A stretch of 64,000 bases of DNA, from NCBI RefSeq assembly GCF_000422325.1, contig NZ_AULO01000010.1:124001-188000 (forward strand), given 5' to 3'. Shown here in pieces: positions 55,054 to 64,000 of the stretch. Made by a program: the position numbers and the translations under genes. The notes below the pieces were generated by a model, which had not been told where the DNA came from, searched no databases, and worked only from the letters and a program-made list of their open reading frames with translations. How positions within the stretch are numbered: position 1 is the first letter of the stretch; each line of letters opens with the position of its first letter. The stretch is from Marinospirillum minutulum DSM 6287 (GTDB lineage Bacteria > Pseudomonadota > Gammaproteobacteria > Pseudomonadales > Halomonadaceae).

Positions 55054-55100
55054 ACCCTAAACTTAGACTGCAAAACTTCATCACTCATTAAGGAGTACCC

Positions 55101-55799
55101 ATGTATAAATCTTTTGCCAAGCTAACGCTAGCCACCTCTCTTAGTCTAGCCGTTGCTTTGCCTAGCCTTGCCTTAGCTGCCCCCAAAACAGAAGAAGAGC
55201 GTATTGGCTACAGCCTAGGTATTATGGTTGGCCGCCAGCTACAGCAAGATATTAGTGACCTAGATACCGACAGCTTTGGTGAGGCATTAAAAGACCTTTA
55301 TGAAGGCAACACGCCTAGTTTAGATGATGAAGAAATAGCGAAGGTTTTAGACCAATTGCAGCAGAAACTAGCGGCTCAAGCTCAAGCCGAAGCAACAGCT
55401 GCTGCTGAAGCCAACCAAGCTAAGGGTGAAAAATTTCTTGCTGACAATGCTAAAAAGAAAAGCGTAAAAGTTACTGATAGCGGCTTGCAATACAAAGTTA
55501 TTAAACAGGGTAAGGGAGACAAGCCTGCTGCTACCTCTAGTGTTAAAGTTCACTATGAAGGCAAGCTAATTGACGACACGGTATTTGATAGTTCTTATCA
55601 GCGTGGTGAGCCAGTAACTTTTAAAGTGAACCAGGTTATTTCTGGCTGGCAAGAAGCGTTACAGCTAATGCCTGAAGGCAGTGAGTGGGAAGTTTATATT
55701 CCTGCAAGCCTAGCTTATGGCCCTGCAGGTGCTGGTGGTTCGATTGGCCCTAATGAAACACTAGTATTTAAAGTTGAACTACTAGAAATAGAAAAATAA
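55101..55799 (+). CDS. FKBP-type peptidyl-prolyl cis-trans isomerase, periplasmic (FkpA/Mip type)
   Basis: 232 residues with a signal peptide ending near LALAAP (26). An N-terminal helical dimerisation domain (about 30-115, starting KTEEERIGYSLG) is followed by an FKBP domain (about 120-232) with VHYEGKL, FDSSYQRGEPVTF, VISGWQEALQLM and IPASLAYGPAG. It is a periplasmic foldase with likely chaperone activity, helping outer-membrane or secreted proteins. AAGGAG precedes the ATG and a strong terminator follows. Confidence 0.94.
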   Translation: MYKSFAKLTLATSLSLAVALPSLALAAPKTEEERIGYSLGIMVGRQLQQDISDLDTDSFGEALKDLYEGNTPSLDDEEIAKVLDQLQQKLAAQAQAEATAAAEANQAKGEKFLADNAKKKSVKVTDSGLQYKVIKQGKGDKPAATSSVKVHYEGKLIDDTVFDSSYQRGEPVTFKVNQVISGWQEALQLMPEGSEWEVYIPASLAYGPAGAGGSIGPNETLVFKVELLEIEK

Positions 55800-55822
55800 T
55801 ATTTTTTAGCTAGTTTAGAAAT

Positions 55823-55853
55823 AAAAATCCCCGCTTGAGCGGGGATTTTTTTG
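55823..55853 (+). terminator. bidirectional Rho-independent terminator between FKBP gene and pnp
   Basis: ATCCCCGC and GCGGGGAT form a perfect 8-bp stem with a TTGA loop, flanked by AAAAA before and TTTTTTT after. It can therefore stop transcription from both sides; pnp ends 16 bases away on the minus strand. Confidence 0.92.
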
Positions 55854-55868
55854 TCTTGCTTTTAAAGA

Positions 55869-58001
55869 TTAAGCTTCTGGGTTTGCCGCAGCAAAAGCCG
55901 CTTTATCTTCTTCTGTTACTTCTTTAATAGACAGCTTCACACGGTTACGGTTATCAATATCAATGACTTTAACCAAAATTTCTTGGCCTTCAGTTAGATA
56001 ATCTTTAACGGCTTCAACGCGCTTGTTGTCTATCTGAGAAATGTGTACTAAACCATCTTGACCTGGCAAGAAGGTAACAAAAGCACCAAAGTCTGCTAGG
56101 CGTGCAACCTTGCCCATATAAACCTTGTCGATTTCAGCAGAAGCCGTTAAGCCAATAATCATATCTATCGCAGCTTTAGCTGATTCCGCTGAATCACCGT
56201 AAACTTTGATTTCGCCTGAATCGTCGATATCAACCGAAGCGCCGGTTTTTTCAGTAATACTACGGATGGTTGCACCACCCTTACCGATAACATCACGAAT
56301 CTTATCAGTATCAATTTTAATTGTGCTCATGGTGGGTGCATTGTCAGACAGCTCGGTACGGGCAGAAGGTAATACTTTATTCATCTGCTCTAGTATGTCT
56401 AAACGTGCAGCCAAAGCCTGCTCTAAAGCGGCTTCCATAATTTCTTCGTTGATACCTTCAATTTTAATATCCATTTGCAAGGCAGTAATACCTGCAGCAG
56501 AACCGGCTACTTTAAAGTCCATATCACCTAAATGGTCTTCGTCGCCTAAAATATCGGTTAATACAGCAAAGCGCTCGCCATCTTTAACCAAGCCCATTGC
56601 AATACCGGCTACGGGTGCTTTTAAAGGCACACCTGCATCCATAAGGGCAAGTGAAGAACCGCACACAGAAGCCATAGAGCTAGAACCGTTAGATTCAGTA
56701 ATTTCTGATACTACACGCAGGGTGTAAGGGAAGTCAGCTTCGCTGGGCAGCATAGACTGAACGCCCCGCTTAGCTAGGCGACCGTGACCAATTTCACGGC
56801 GCTTAGGGCCACCCATAAAGCCTGCTTCACCTACCGAGAAAGGAGGGAAGTTATAGTGGAATAAGAAGCTGTCTTTAAACTCACCCTCTAGGCTTTCAAT
56901 GATTTGTGCATCACGGCTAGTACCGAGTGTTGCCACAACTAAAGCCTGAGTTTCGCCACGAGTAAACAAGGCAGAACCGTGAACTTTAGGTAGAACGCCA
57001 ACTTCAATGGTTAAGGGGCGAACGGTTTTGTGGTCACGACCATCAATTCTTGGCGAACCATCTAGCACGTTGTTACGTACCACTTCTTTTTCAATTTGTG
57101 CAAAAACCGCTTTAACTTCGTCTTTAGTAGGTGCTGTTTCGGCATCAGTCACTAGTTGATCAACAACGCTTTGACGCACTTCACCTAAGCGGTCATAACG
57201 CTGCATTTTGTCTGTAATTTTATAGGCTTCACGAATACCTGCTTCTGCTAAAGGACGAACTAAAGCTTCCGTTGTGGTATCTGCAGGTGCTGGCTGCCAA
57301 TCCCAAGCAGGTTTACCTGCTTCAGCGGCAAACTCTCTGATGGCTTGAATAGCAACTTGCATTTCTTCGTGAGCAAAAAGTACACCACCTAGCATTTGGT
57401 CTTCAGTTAGCTCTTTGGCTTCTGATTCAACCATTAGCACGGCACCTTCTGTACCCGCTACCACCATGTTTAAACGTGAATCAACTAGCTGGGCAGAATT
57501 AGGGTTAAGCATGTAGCCGTCTGCATCGGTATAACCAACACGCGCTGCTGCTAAAGGACCATTAAAAGGCACACCAGAAATACTTAGCGCTGCTGAAGCA
57601 CCAATCATTGCCGCTATATCAGATTCCATACCCCGCTCAGCAGAAACAACGGAACAGATAATCTGAACTTCGTTCATAAAGCCCTCTGGGAAAAGAGGAC
57701 GAATTGGACGGTCGATTAAACGTGAAATTAGGGTTTCTTTTTCAGTAGGACGACCTTCGCGCTTAAAGAAGCCACCAGGAATTTTACCTACGGCATAGGT
57801 TTTTTCTTGATAGAAAACAGCTAGTGGAAAGAAGTCTTGCGTTGGACTAACGTCTTTTTTTGCTACGGCGGTACACAACACGCTTGTATTATCGACAGTA
57901 ACAAGTACCGCACCAGTTGCCTGACGTGCAATACGGCCAGTTTCTAGAGTTACGGTATTCTGACCATATTGGAAAGTTTTTTTGATAGCTACGGGATTCA
58001 C
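55869..58001 (-). CDS. pnp: polyribonucleotide nucleotidyltransferase (PNPase)
   Basis: A phosphorolytic 3'-5' exoribonuclease and degradosome component. From the GTG at 58001 (AAAGGAT upstream) it has 710 residues and aligns with the E. coli start LNPIVRKFQYGQ; a TTG 21 bases earlier is less likely. It carries two RNase PH domains ([17 protein letters not shown] in the second), KH domain with [11 protein letters not shown], and a C-terminal S1 domain with [11 protein letters not shown]. Last gene of the minus-strand nusA-infB operon region, separated from rpsO by a hairpin. Confidence 0.97.
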   Translation of the reverse strand: MNPVAIKKTFQYGQNTVTLETGRIARQATGAVLVTVDNTSVLCTAVAKKDVSPTQDFFPLAVFYQEKTYAVGKIPGGFFKREGRPTEKETLISRLIDRPIRPLFPEGFMNEVQIICSVVSAERGMESDIAAMIGASAALSISGVPFNGPLAAARVGYTDADGYMLNPNSAQLVDSRLNMVVAGTEGAVLMVESEAKELTEDQMLGGVLFAHEEMQVAIQAIREFAAEAGKPAWDWQPAPADTTTEALVRPLAEAGIREAYKITDKMQRYDRLGEVRQSVVDQLVTDAETAPTKDEVKAVFAQIEKEVVRNNVLDGSPRIDGRDHKTVRPLTIEVGVLPKVHGSALFTRGETQALVVATLGTSRDAQIIESLEGEFKDSFLFHYNFPPFSVGEAGFMGGPKRREIGHGRLAKRGVQSMLPSEADFPYTLRVVSEITESNGSSSMASVCGSSLALMDAGVPLKAPVAGIAMGLVKDGERFAVLTDILGDEDHLGDMDFKVAGSAAGITALQMDIKIEGINEEIMEAALEQALAARLDILEQMNKVLPSARTELSDNAPTMSTIKIDTDKIRDVIGKGGATIRSITEKTGASVDIDDSGEIKVYGDSAESAKAAIDMIIGLTASAEIDKVYMGKVARLADFGAFVTFLPGQDGLVHISQIDNKRVEAVKDYLTEGQEILVKVIDIDNRNRVKLSIKEVTEEDKAAFAAANPEA

Positions 58002-58096
58002 AGATTTATCCTTTAAATTCAATTTTTTTCGCCATTAATTAGCCCCTTAATCATACGCTGACTAGCAGCACAAACAAAGTACTAGCGGCTAGAATG

Positions 58097-58128
58097 CAAA
58101 ACCCCCCGCTGCTTTCGCAACGAGGGGT
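58097..58128 (-). terminator. hairpin between rpsO and pnp
   Basis: On the minus strand, ACCCCTCGTTGC and GCAGCGGGGGGT pair over 12 positions with two G-U pairs around a GAAA tetraloop, followed by TTTT. In E. coli a partial terminator lies at the same place, letting some transcription into pnp. It may act similarly here. Confidence 0.82.
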
Positions 58129-58155
58129 CTTAAGATTCGCTAGGGAATCTATAAC

Positions 58156-58422
58156 TTAGCGACGTAGACCTAAACGCTTAATTAGATCTGCATAACGCGT
58201 TACGTCTTTTTTCTTCAAGTAGTCTAGCAGCTTACGACGCTGACTAACCTTACGAATTAGACCACGACGGCTGTGGTGATCTTTTTTGTTAGTTTCGAAG
58301 TGAGATTGTAGTGCATTGATATCAAAAGTTAGCAAGGCAACCTGTACTTCAGGTGAGCCGGTATCATTTTCAGCACGCGCGAATTCTTTTACGATTTCAG
58401 CTTTACGTTCAGTAGTTAACAT
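58156..58422 (-). CDS. rpsO: 30S ribosomal protein S15
   Basis: 88 residues, one short of E. coli S15. It binds 16S rRNA early in small subunit assembly and bridges to the large subunit. Conserved segments are [34 protein letters not shown]-type (spanning about 45-72) and the C-terminal LIKRLGLRR. It follows truB by 76 bases and precedes pnp, the usual order. Autoregulation through an mRNA structure near the start is known in E. coli and was not assessed here. Confidence 0.98.
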   Translation of the reverse strand: MLTTERKAEIVKEFARAENDTGSPEVQVALLTFDINALQSHFETNKKDHHSRRGLIRKVSQRRKLLDYLKKKDVTRYADLIKRLGLRR

Positions 58423-58498
58423 TTTAAAACTCCACAGTCGCTTAGTGACAAGGGCAAAGCCGTGCGACGTTACAGCCTGCCTGAAAATTTTATTTAGT

Positions 58499-59431
58499 TT
58501 AGGCGGTGCTTTGTATTTTAACGGGCTGCAACATTAAGCTTGTTTCACTTGGTTGCACCTGAGCTAAACCCAAAAAACTTTTATCTAAAGCATAAAGGCG
58601 CACATTTTGTCCGATAGTTAAGCTTGAGTCCAGAAGTTTTATTGCTTGGCCATTTAATAGCTGGCTTGCTTCAACTTCATTCACTGTATAAGTTGCTAGG
58701 TGCTTAATTAAATAATCGGTTGGTTTCAGTAACGAAGCAACGGCTTCTTCACCTTCTGCTTCATGTAAATCAATTAAGCTTTGCAGGCTAACCAGTTCGT
58801 TTTCAGCAACACTGCCAGAAACTGTGCGGCGAAGCGCACTTAAATAACCACCGCTACCTAGCGCTTTGGCTAGATCTTCACCTAGTACCCGTATATAAGT
58901 GCCTTTGGAACAGCTCACTTCAAGGCTTAGGCTGTCTTTGGTAAAGCCTACCAAGGCTAGCTTAAAGATGGTGATGTCTCTAGGTGGACGCTCTATAGTT
59001 TGCCCAGCGCGGGCTAGCTCATACAGCTTTTTACCCTGAAATTTTAAGGCAGAATACATGGGGGGTATTTGTTGTTGCTCGCCTAAAAAACCTGACAAAA
59101 CTTGTTCTATTTTTGCCTGCGTCATTTCTGGTAAGGGGAAGCGCTCAATCACTTCACCTTCAGCATCGGCCGTGTCTCTTGTTTCGCCTAGCTGAATGGT
59201 GGTTAGATAAGTTTTATTAGCTTCTAAACCATAGCTAGCAAACTTGGTTGCCTCACCAAAACAAAGGGGTAAAACCCCCGTTGCTAGCGGGTCTAAATTA
59301 CCGGTATGACCTGCCTTTTTGGCTTTTAGCAACCATTTAACTTTTTGCAAAGCTTGATTGCTAGACAAACCTAAGGGTTTATCTAGCAGCAGTACGCCAT
59401 TAACAATTTTACGGGGAATCTTTTTTTGCAT
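58499..59431 (-). CDS. truB: tRNA pseudouridine-55 synthase
   Basis: Makes pseudouridine 55 in the T loop of tRNAs. 310 residues; the catalytic aspartate is in [15 protein letters not shown] (about 41-55), where the family usually has GTLDPLATG or [18 protein letters not shown] (about 180-188) and the C-terminal PUA-like TruB-C domain are present. It lies 15 bases after rbfA on the same strand, matching the conserved order. Confidence 0.96.
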   Translation of the reverse strand: MQKKIPRKIVNGVLLLDKPLGLSSNQALQKVKWLLKAKKAGHTGNLDPLATGVLPLCFGEATKFASYGLEANKTYLTTIQLGETRDTADAEGEVIERFPLPEMTQAKIEQVLSGFLGEQQQIPPMYSALKFQGKKLYELARAGQTIERPPRDITIFKLALVGFTKDSLSLEVSCSKGTYIRVLGEDLAKALGSGGYLSALRRTVSGSVAENELVSLQSLIDLHEAEGEEAVASLLKPTDYLIKHLATYTVNEVEASQLLNGQAIKLLDSSLTIGQNVRLYALDKSFLGLAQVQPSETSLMLQPVKIQSTA

Positions 59432-59446
59432 AGCTGTGATAGAGGT

Positions 59447-59839
59447 TTATTCCTCTTCAGACCCTTTTGCTCGCTTAGCATCTTCATTAACTGCACGTTC
59501 AATTAGGCTACTAAGGTACTGACCCCGCTGCACGCTTTCATCGTAATGAAAACGTAATTGTGGAATAACACGCAATTTAATGCTTTGCCCTATGCGGCCA
59601 CGTAAAAACCCTGCTGCTTGCTTAAGTATTGCCATATTTTCGGCAATAATTTCTGGGTTATCTTCCTTGCCTAATACTGTGACATAAACATCTGCATAGC
59701 CTAGGTCTTTACTTACCTTCACACCGCTAACGGTAATCATGGCATCTAGTCTGGGGTCTTTAACTTCACGTTGAATCATTACTGCTAATTCACGTTGCAT
59801 TTGATCAGCAATACGATCTAAACGACTAAATTCTTTCAT
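59447..59839 (-). CDS. rbfA: 30S ribosome-binding factor A
   Basis: 130 residues with a KH-like fold. It assists late maturation of the 16S rRNA 5' end and cold adaptation. Conserved marks are FSRLDRIADQMQRELA, EVKDPRL and the C-terminal PQLRFHYDESVQRG. It stands between infB and truB, but a strong hairpin with a T run lies 12 bases before its start. Its expression, and that of the downstream genes, may therefore be partly uncoupled from infB. Confidence 0.96.
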   Translation of the reverse strand: MKEFSRLDRIADQMQRELAVMIQREVKDPRLDAMITVSGVKVSKDLGYADVYVTVLGKEDNPEIIAENMAILKQAAGFLRGRIGQSIKLRVIPQLRFHYDESVQRGQYLSSLIERAVNEDAKRAKGSEEE

Positions 59840-59850
59840 AGCTGTCTTCC

Positions 59851-59894
59851 AATAAAAACAGCCTCGATTCTGACTTATCAGAAAACCGAGGCTG
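59851..59894 (-). terminator. intrinsic terminator or attenuator between infB and rbfA
   Basis: On the minus strand CAGCCTCG (59894-59887) pairs with CGAGGCTG (59866-59859). A second stem TCTGA/TCAGA with a TAAG loop sits inside, and TTTTTATT follows. The signal is strong yet lies inside a conserved operon, just upstream of the rbfA ribosome site. Confidence 0.85.
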
Positions 59895-59919
59895 CTTAAC
59901 GTCTTTATGGACTCGTGGT

Positions 59920-62559
59920 TTAAAGGGTTCTTTCTACTCTGACCTTGTCAAAAACTTCGATCTTATCGCCGACTTTGACGTCATTATAGTTCTTAACACC
60001 TATACCACATTCCATACCATTACGTACTTCAGCAGCATCATCTTTAAAGCGACGTAGGGATTCTAGCTCGCCTTCATAAATAACTACGTTGTCACGTAAA
60101 ACACGGATTTTCTTATTACGGTAAACGGTTCCTTCAACCACCATACAACCGGCAACCTGACCCAGTTTTGGTGAACGGAACACATCACGCACTTCTGCAA
60201 TACCAACGATATCTTCACGGTATTCAGGTGCTAGTTTACCTGTCATGGCTTGTTTAATTTCTTCTATCAGCTCATAAATAATGCTGTAGTAGCGTAGGTC
60301 GATTTCTTCACGCTCAATGATGGCTCGGGCAGAAGCATCGGCACGTACGTTAAAGCCAAGAAGAATGGCATCTGAAGCAAGTGCAAGGTTAGCATCGGTT
60401 TCGGTAATACCACCCACACCAGAAGAAACCACGTTAACTTTTACTTCGTCTGTTTCTAGCTCTCTTAATGCACCTATTATGGCTTCAACTGTGCCGCGAA
60501 CATCCGATTTAAGGATGATATTAACGCTGGCAACTTCACCTGTTTCTAGGTGGCTGAACACATTTTCTAGCTTGGCTTTTTGCTGACGTGCTAGTTTAAC
60601 TTCACGGTATTTACCTTGACGGAAAAGCGCAACTTCACGTGCTTTTTTCTCGTCCTGAACAACCATGAATTCATCACCTGCTTCAGGCGTACCATCTAGA
60701 CCTAGAATTTCAACTGGAATAGAAGGGCCAGCAGAGTCAATCTGTTTGCCGTTCTCATCAATTAGTGCACGTACACGACCATAGTTAAGGCCAGCAAGAA
60801 CGATATCGCCTTTGCGTAAGGTACCATTTTGAACTAGTACGGTAGCAACTGGACCACGACCACGGTCTAGGCGTGATTCTACAACAACACCTTTACCGGG
60901 AGCTTCTGGTACTGCTGTTAGCTCTAGCATTTCAGACTGAAGCAATACTGCTTCTAGCAAGGCCTCAAGGCCAGTACCTTGTTTAGCTGAAACGTGGACA
61001 AAAGGTGTGTCTCCACCCCATTCTTCAGAAATCACTTCGTATTGCGATAGCTCGTTACGAATACGCTCTGGGTCAGCGGTTTCTTTATCAATTTTGTTAA
61101 CTGCAACAACTAGGGGGACACCAGCCGCTTTAGAGTGTTGAACGGCTTCAATCGTTTGTGGCATAACACCATCGTCGGCAGCAACAACCAGAATAACAAC
61201 GTCGGTTGCTTTAGCACCACGGGCACGCATGGCTGTGAAGGCTGCGTGTCCTGGGGTATCTAAAAAAGTAACCATGTTACCCGTTGAGGTTTCTACGTGA
61301 TAAGCACCAATATGCTGGGTAATACCACCGGCTTCTGCATCGGCCACACTAGCGCGACGAATGTAGTCAAGTAGTGAGGTTTTACCATGGTCTACGTGAC
61401 CCATAACAGTAACAACGGGGGCACGTGTAATGGCTGTACCTTCGTAGCTAATGGTGTCGATGACTTCTGTTTCTATAGCGTTATCTTTTTGAAGCTTAGG
61501 CTGATGACCCATTTCTTCAACAACTATCGCAGCTGTGTCTTGGTCAATTACTTGGTTGATGGTTGCCATAGCACCCATCTTAAACATTACCTTAATTACT
61601 TCAGAGCCTTTAACTGCCATGCGATCAGCTAGCTCTGCAACGGTAATACTTTCAGGAATAAGAACTTCCCGTGTTACCGGTGCTGTTGGCTTTTCAAAAC
61701 CATGTTCACGTGCTGCACCGCCTGAAGAACGACGACCACCTTTACGCTTGTCATCTTTATTACCACGACGGCTTAAACGACGATCATCAAAGCTATCTTC
61801 ACGCTTGCCACCGGTTTTTTTACCACCTGCAGACTTGCGGTTACCTGGCTTAGATGTTTTGGGTTTTTCATCAACTGCTGCAACTTTAGTATTTTTTAGC
61901 AAAGCTTCTTCTGGTTCCTCACGGGTGTCGTCTTCAACACCTGTTACTACTGGATTAGCTCGCGCTTTTCGTGCTTGTTCAGCACGGCGCTTTTCATCTT
62001 GCTTGCGGCGTTCTTTGTCAGCTTCTGCTTTTTTCTGCGCTTCAGCATCTAAAGCAGGCTCAGCAACTTTGGACTCTTGCTTAGCTTTGCGTTGAGCTTC
62101 TTCTTCAGCTAAAGCAATGCGTGCTGCTTCTTCCGCTTCACGGCGTGCTTTTTCATTAATTTTACGCTTTTCTTCTGCCTCAGCTTCTGCTTTTTGTAGT
62201 GCTTCAGCCTCCGCCGCTTTAAGGGCAGCTTCTTGCTTAGCTTCAGCAGCTTTATCAGCCTGCTCTTCTACTTCGCTACGCTTAACAAAAGTACGCTTTT
62301 TACGAACTTCTACATTAACGCTTTTACGACCATCAGTTTTTAACTGTTGAGTCGTTTTACGTGTCATGGTTATCCGTGTTGGTTCATCACCACTACCGCT
62401 TGCACGTTTCAAAAACTCAAGCAGGGTTTGTTTATCTTTTTCGGATACTTTCTGATCTTCACTTTTGTGCTGTAAACCTGCTTTTTTCATCTGATCAAGC
62501 AGACTATCAACAGGGCGCCCTATGGCTTCAGCAAATTCTTTAACGGTATTCTCTGCCAC
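59920..62559 (-). CDS. infB: translation initiation factor IF-2
   Basis: A GTPase that brings initiator tRNA to the ribosome. 879 residues from a GTG preceded by GAGGAG. It has an N-terminal IF2_N domain (1-55), a long Ala/Glu/Lys/Arg-rich linker (about 100-290), a second IF2_N domain (about 297-350), and the G domain with GHVDHGKT (387-394), DTPGHAAF and NKID. Domains II-IV follow and end with the C-terminal fMet-tRNA-binding domain. It follows nusA by 32 bases. The linker is low complexity, and the opposite-strand open frames over it are artefacts of that composition. Confidence 0.97.
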   Translation of the reverse strand: MAENTVKEFAEAIGRPVDSLLDQMKKAGLQHKSEDQKVSEKDKQTLLEFLKRASGSGDEPTRITMTRKTTQQLKTDGRKSVNVEVRKKRTFVKRSEVEEQADKAAEAKQEAALKAAEAEALQKAEAEAEEKRKINEKARREAEEAARIALAEEEAQRKAKQESKVAEPALDAEAQKKAEADKERRKQDEKRRAEQARKARANPVVTGVEDDTREEPEEALLKNTKVAAVDEKPKTSKPGNRKSAGGKKTGGKREDSFDDRRLSRRGNKDDKRKGGRRSSGGAAREHGFEKPTAPVTREVLIPESITVAELADRMAVKGSEVIKVMFKMGAMATINQVIDQDTAAIVVEEMGHQPKLQKDNAIETEVIDTISYEGTAITRAPVVTVMGHVDHGKTSLLDYIRRASVADAEAGGITQHIGAYHVETSTGNMVTFLDTPGHAAFTAMRARGAKATDVVILVVAADDGVMPQTIEAVQHSKAAGVPLVVAVNKIDKETADPERIRNELSQYEVISEEWGGDTPFVHVSAKQGTGLEALLEAVLLQSEMLELTAVPEAPGKGVVVESRLDRGRGPVATVLVQNGTLRKGDIVLAGLNYGRVRALIDENGKQIDSAGPSIPVEILGLDGTPEAGDEFMVVQDEKKAREVALFRQGKYREVKLARQQKAKLENVFSHLETGEVASVNIILKSDVRGTVEAIIGALRELETDEVKVNVVSSGVGGITETDANLALASDAILLGFNVRADASARAIIEREEIDLRYYSIIYELIEEIKQAMTGKLAPEYREDIVGIAEVRDVFRSPKLGQVAGCMVVEGTVYRNKKIRVLRDNVVIYEGELESLRRFKDDAAEVRNGMECGIGVKNYNDVKVGDKIEVFDKVRVERTL

Positions 62560-62591
62560 TATGCATCTCCTCTAACTACGACCTGGTACGC

Positions 62592-64000
62592 TCAAGCTTC
62601 ATCTTCAAACCAGTGAGCGCGGGCCGCCATAATCATTTTACCGGCACGCTCTTCGGTCATAGCCTCGATATCCATAAGGTCATCAATGGATTGTTCGGCA
62701 AGATCATCAAGGGTGGTTAAGCCTTTAAGTGCAAGTGCTGACGCTAAGGTACGGTCCATACCCTCAAGGTTAAGCAGGGCTTCTTCTGGACTAGCAACTG
62801 CTAAAGCTTCTTCAGAGGCTATCTCTAAGGTCAGCAATTCGTTCTTCGCACGGCGGCGAAGCTCATTAACCAGGTCTTCATCTAAACCTTCAATTTCAAG
62901 GAATTCTTCTAGTGGCACATAAGCCACTTCTTCCAAGCTGGTAAAACCTTCATCAACTAACGTTCTAGCTAAATCATCATCAATATCTAGGTGCTGAATA
63001 AAATATTGAATAAGAACATCGGCTTCTTGCTCTTGTTTGCCAGTAGCTTCTTGTTCTGTCATTACATTAAGACGCCAGCCTGTTAGGTCTCTTGCCAGTT
63101 TAACGTTTTGACCACCACGACCTATGGCTTGCGCTAGATTATCTTCAGCAACAGCCACGTCCATTGAGTGCGCATCTTCATCAACTATAATGGATGCAAC
63201 TTCTGCTGGCGCCATGGCGTTAATAACTAGCTGTGCAGGGTTGTCATCCCACAAAACTATGTCGACTCGCTCGTTGCTTAGTTCAGTAGAAACGGCTTGT
63301 ACACGTGAACCACGCATACCAACACAAGCACCAACTGGATCTATGCGGCGATCATTGGTTTTAACGGCAATTTTAGCACGTGAACCAGGATCTCGCGCAG
63401 CACCACGAATTTCTATTAGCTGCTCTGAAATTTCTGGCACTTCAATTTTAAATAGCTCAACCAGCATTTCTGGGCAAGTGCGCGATAGCACTAGCTGTGG
63501 ACCACGGTTATTAGGGTTCACTTCTAGTAAAATGGCGCGAACGCGATCATTCATGCGGAATTTTTCGCCGGGAATCATTTCGTGGCGTGAAAGGTAAGCT
63601 TCTGCATTGCCACCTAAGTCAATGATTAAACCGTCTCGAGTCGTTTTCTTAACAATACCCGATACCAGCCCACCTTGTTGATCTAGGTATTGGCGAACAA
63701 CTTCTGCTCGCTCGGCTTCACGCACTTTTTGCACTATTACTTGCTTAGCAGTTTGTGCAGCAATACGGCCAAACTCTATGGAGGGTATTTTTTCTTCTTT
63801 TACATCACCAACCACCAAGTCTTCTTCTTTTGCTGCCGTTGCTGGAAGCTCATATTCTGGCTCAGAAAAATCTTCGTCATCTACAACTAACCAACGACGG
63901 AAGCTATCGTATTCACCCGTTTTACGGTCGATGCTGACACGGATATCAACGCCTTCTTCCATAAAACGTTTTTTGGTTGCACTTGCTAGCGCAGCTTCTA
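62592..64000 (-). CDS. nusA: transcription termination/antitermination factor NusA, N-terminus beyond window edge
   Basis: The frame stays open to the window edge (about 469 codons), and SATKKRF directly precedes the internal methionine at 63962, so the true start lies outside and roughly 25-30 residues are missing. Visible parts are the end of the N-terminal polymerase-binding domain ([15 protein letters not shown]), an S1 domain around [21 protein letters not shown], two KH domains ([15 protein letters not shown] and [14 protein letters not shown]) and two C-terminal helix-hairpin-helix acidic repeats. NusA modulates pausing, termination and antitermination. It heads the visible part of the nusA-infB-rbfA-truB operon. 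Confidence 0.97.
   Translation of the reverse strand, partial: EAALASATKKRFMEEGVDIRVSIDRKTGEYDSFRRWLVVDDEDFSEPEYELPATAAKEEDLVVGDVKEEKIPSIEFGRIAAQTAKQVIVQKVREAERAEVVRQYLDQQGGLVSGIVKKTTRDGLIIDLGGNAEAYLSRHEMIPGEKFRMNDRVRAILLEVNPNNRGPQLVLSRTCPEMLVELFKIEVPEISEQLIEIRGAARDPGSRAKIAVKTNDRRIDPVGACVGMRGSRVQAVSTELSNERVDIVLWDDNPAQLVINAMAPAEVASIIVDEDAHSMDVAVAEDNLAQAIGRGGQNVKLARDLTGWRLNVMTEQEATGKQEQEADVLIQYFIQHLDIDDDLARTLVDEGFTSLEEVAYVPLEEFLEIEGLDEDLVNELRRRAKNELLTLEIASEEALAVASPEEALLNLEGMDRTLASALALKGLTTLDDLAEQSIDDLMDIEAMTEERAGKMIMAARAHWFEDEA

Noticed and set aside
56206-56727. Plus-strand open frame (173 codons) opposite pnp
   Set aside because: Fully inside well-conserved PNPase coding sequence, biased composition, no ribosome site.
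61535-62095. Long plus-strand open frame (186 codons) opposite infB
   Set aside because: It lies over the low-complexity Ala/Glu/Lys linker of IF-2 and gives a Ser/Arg-rich translation with no start signal, as expected of an antisense shadow.
1-64000. CRISPR arrays, tRNA or rRNA genes, intact insertion sequences
   Set aside because: I looked for regularly spaced repeats, cloverleaf-like segments with CCA ends and transposase motifs and saw none. A covariance-model scan would be needed to exclude small RNAs.

Overview
The window reads as chromosome of a gammaproteobacterium, probably a marine or halophilic member of the Oceanospirillales/Pseudomonadales. The grounds are gene orders (epd-pgk-fba, argH-lptM-lysA-dapF-DUF484, cytochrome c4-dsbA opposite engB, nusA-infB-rbfA-truB-rpsO-pnp), many periplasmic c-type cytochromes, a TRAP transporter, an Na+-dependent NSS carrier and many c-di-GMP proteins. 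By eye the GC content is moderate to low and fairly uniform, except for the more AT-rich first 2.9 kb. Genus cannot be fixed from this sequence alone.

Layout. 1-2281 (minus strand) is an accessory pair: an ATPase with a TOPRIM-like C-terminal region, overlapped by a D12-class adenine methyltransferase cut by the window edge. It looks like a defence or restriction-type module. A 0.65 kb AT-rich spacer follows. 2929-14843 holds central carbon genes (tkt, then epd-pgk-fba), split by a block with a Yip1-like membrane protein, a MarR regulator, a frameshifted Aer-type chemoreceptor, the kinase SrkA, an SDR and a diguanylate cyclase. 14873-25946 alternates three PAS/GGDEF/EAL proteins with an acyltransferase, YciH, UvrD and the sugar-phosphate regulator HexR. 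26139-32252 holds dsbB and a minus-strand thiosulfate/tetrathionate locus: NSS carrier, TtrS-like kinase, FixJ-type regulator, then TsdB and TsdA.

32454-36802 is the argH-lptM-lysA-dapF-DUF484 operon. Its DapF has serine at both positions of the catalytic cysteine pair, which is the most striking single observation in the window. 36756-38961 carries engB, cytochrome c4 and a DsbA with a CPYC active site. An unrecognised coiled-coil membrane protein follows. 40027-46246 is a divergent, probably Fur-controlled iron locus: a dihaem peroxidase facing imelysin, dihaem oxidoreductase, imelysin and DUF1513 genes. 46272-51104 encodes a K+/H+ antiporter and a complete TRAP transporter. 51265-55799 has dtd, an SDR, an ABC-F protein, a TIGR02444 protein and an FKBP isomerase. 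55869-64000 is the nusA-infB-rbfA-truB-rpsO-pnp translation/RNA operon on the minus strand, with nusA running off the right edge.

How the genes fit together. Tkt, Epd, Pgk and Fba connect glycolysis/gluconeogenesis, the pentose phosphate pathway and pyridoxal phosphate supply, and HexR is the likely sugar-phosphate-responsive regulator. DsbA and DsbB supply periplasmic disulfides, and six genes encode multihaem or c-type cytochrome proteins of the periplasm. LysA and DapF complete diaminopimelate and lysine synthesis. No tRNA, rRNA, CRISPR array or intact insertion sequence was seen.
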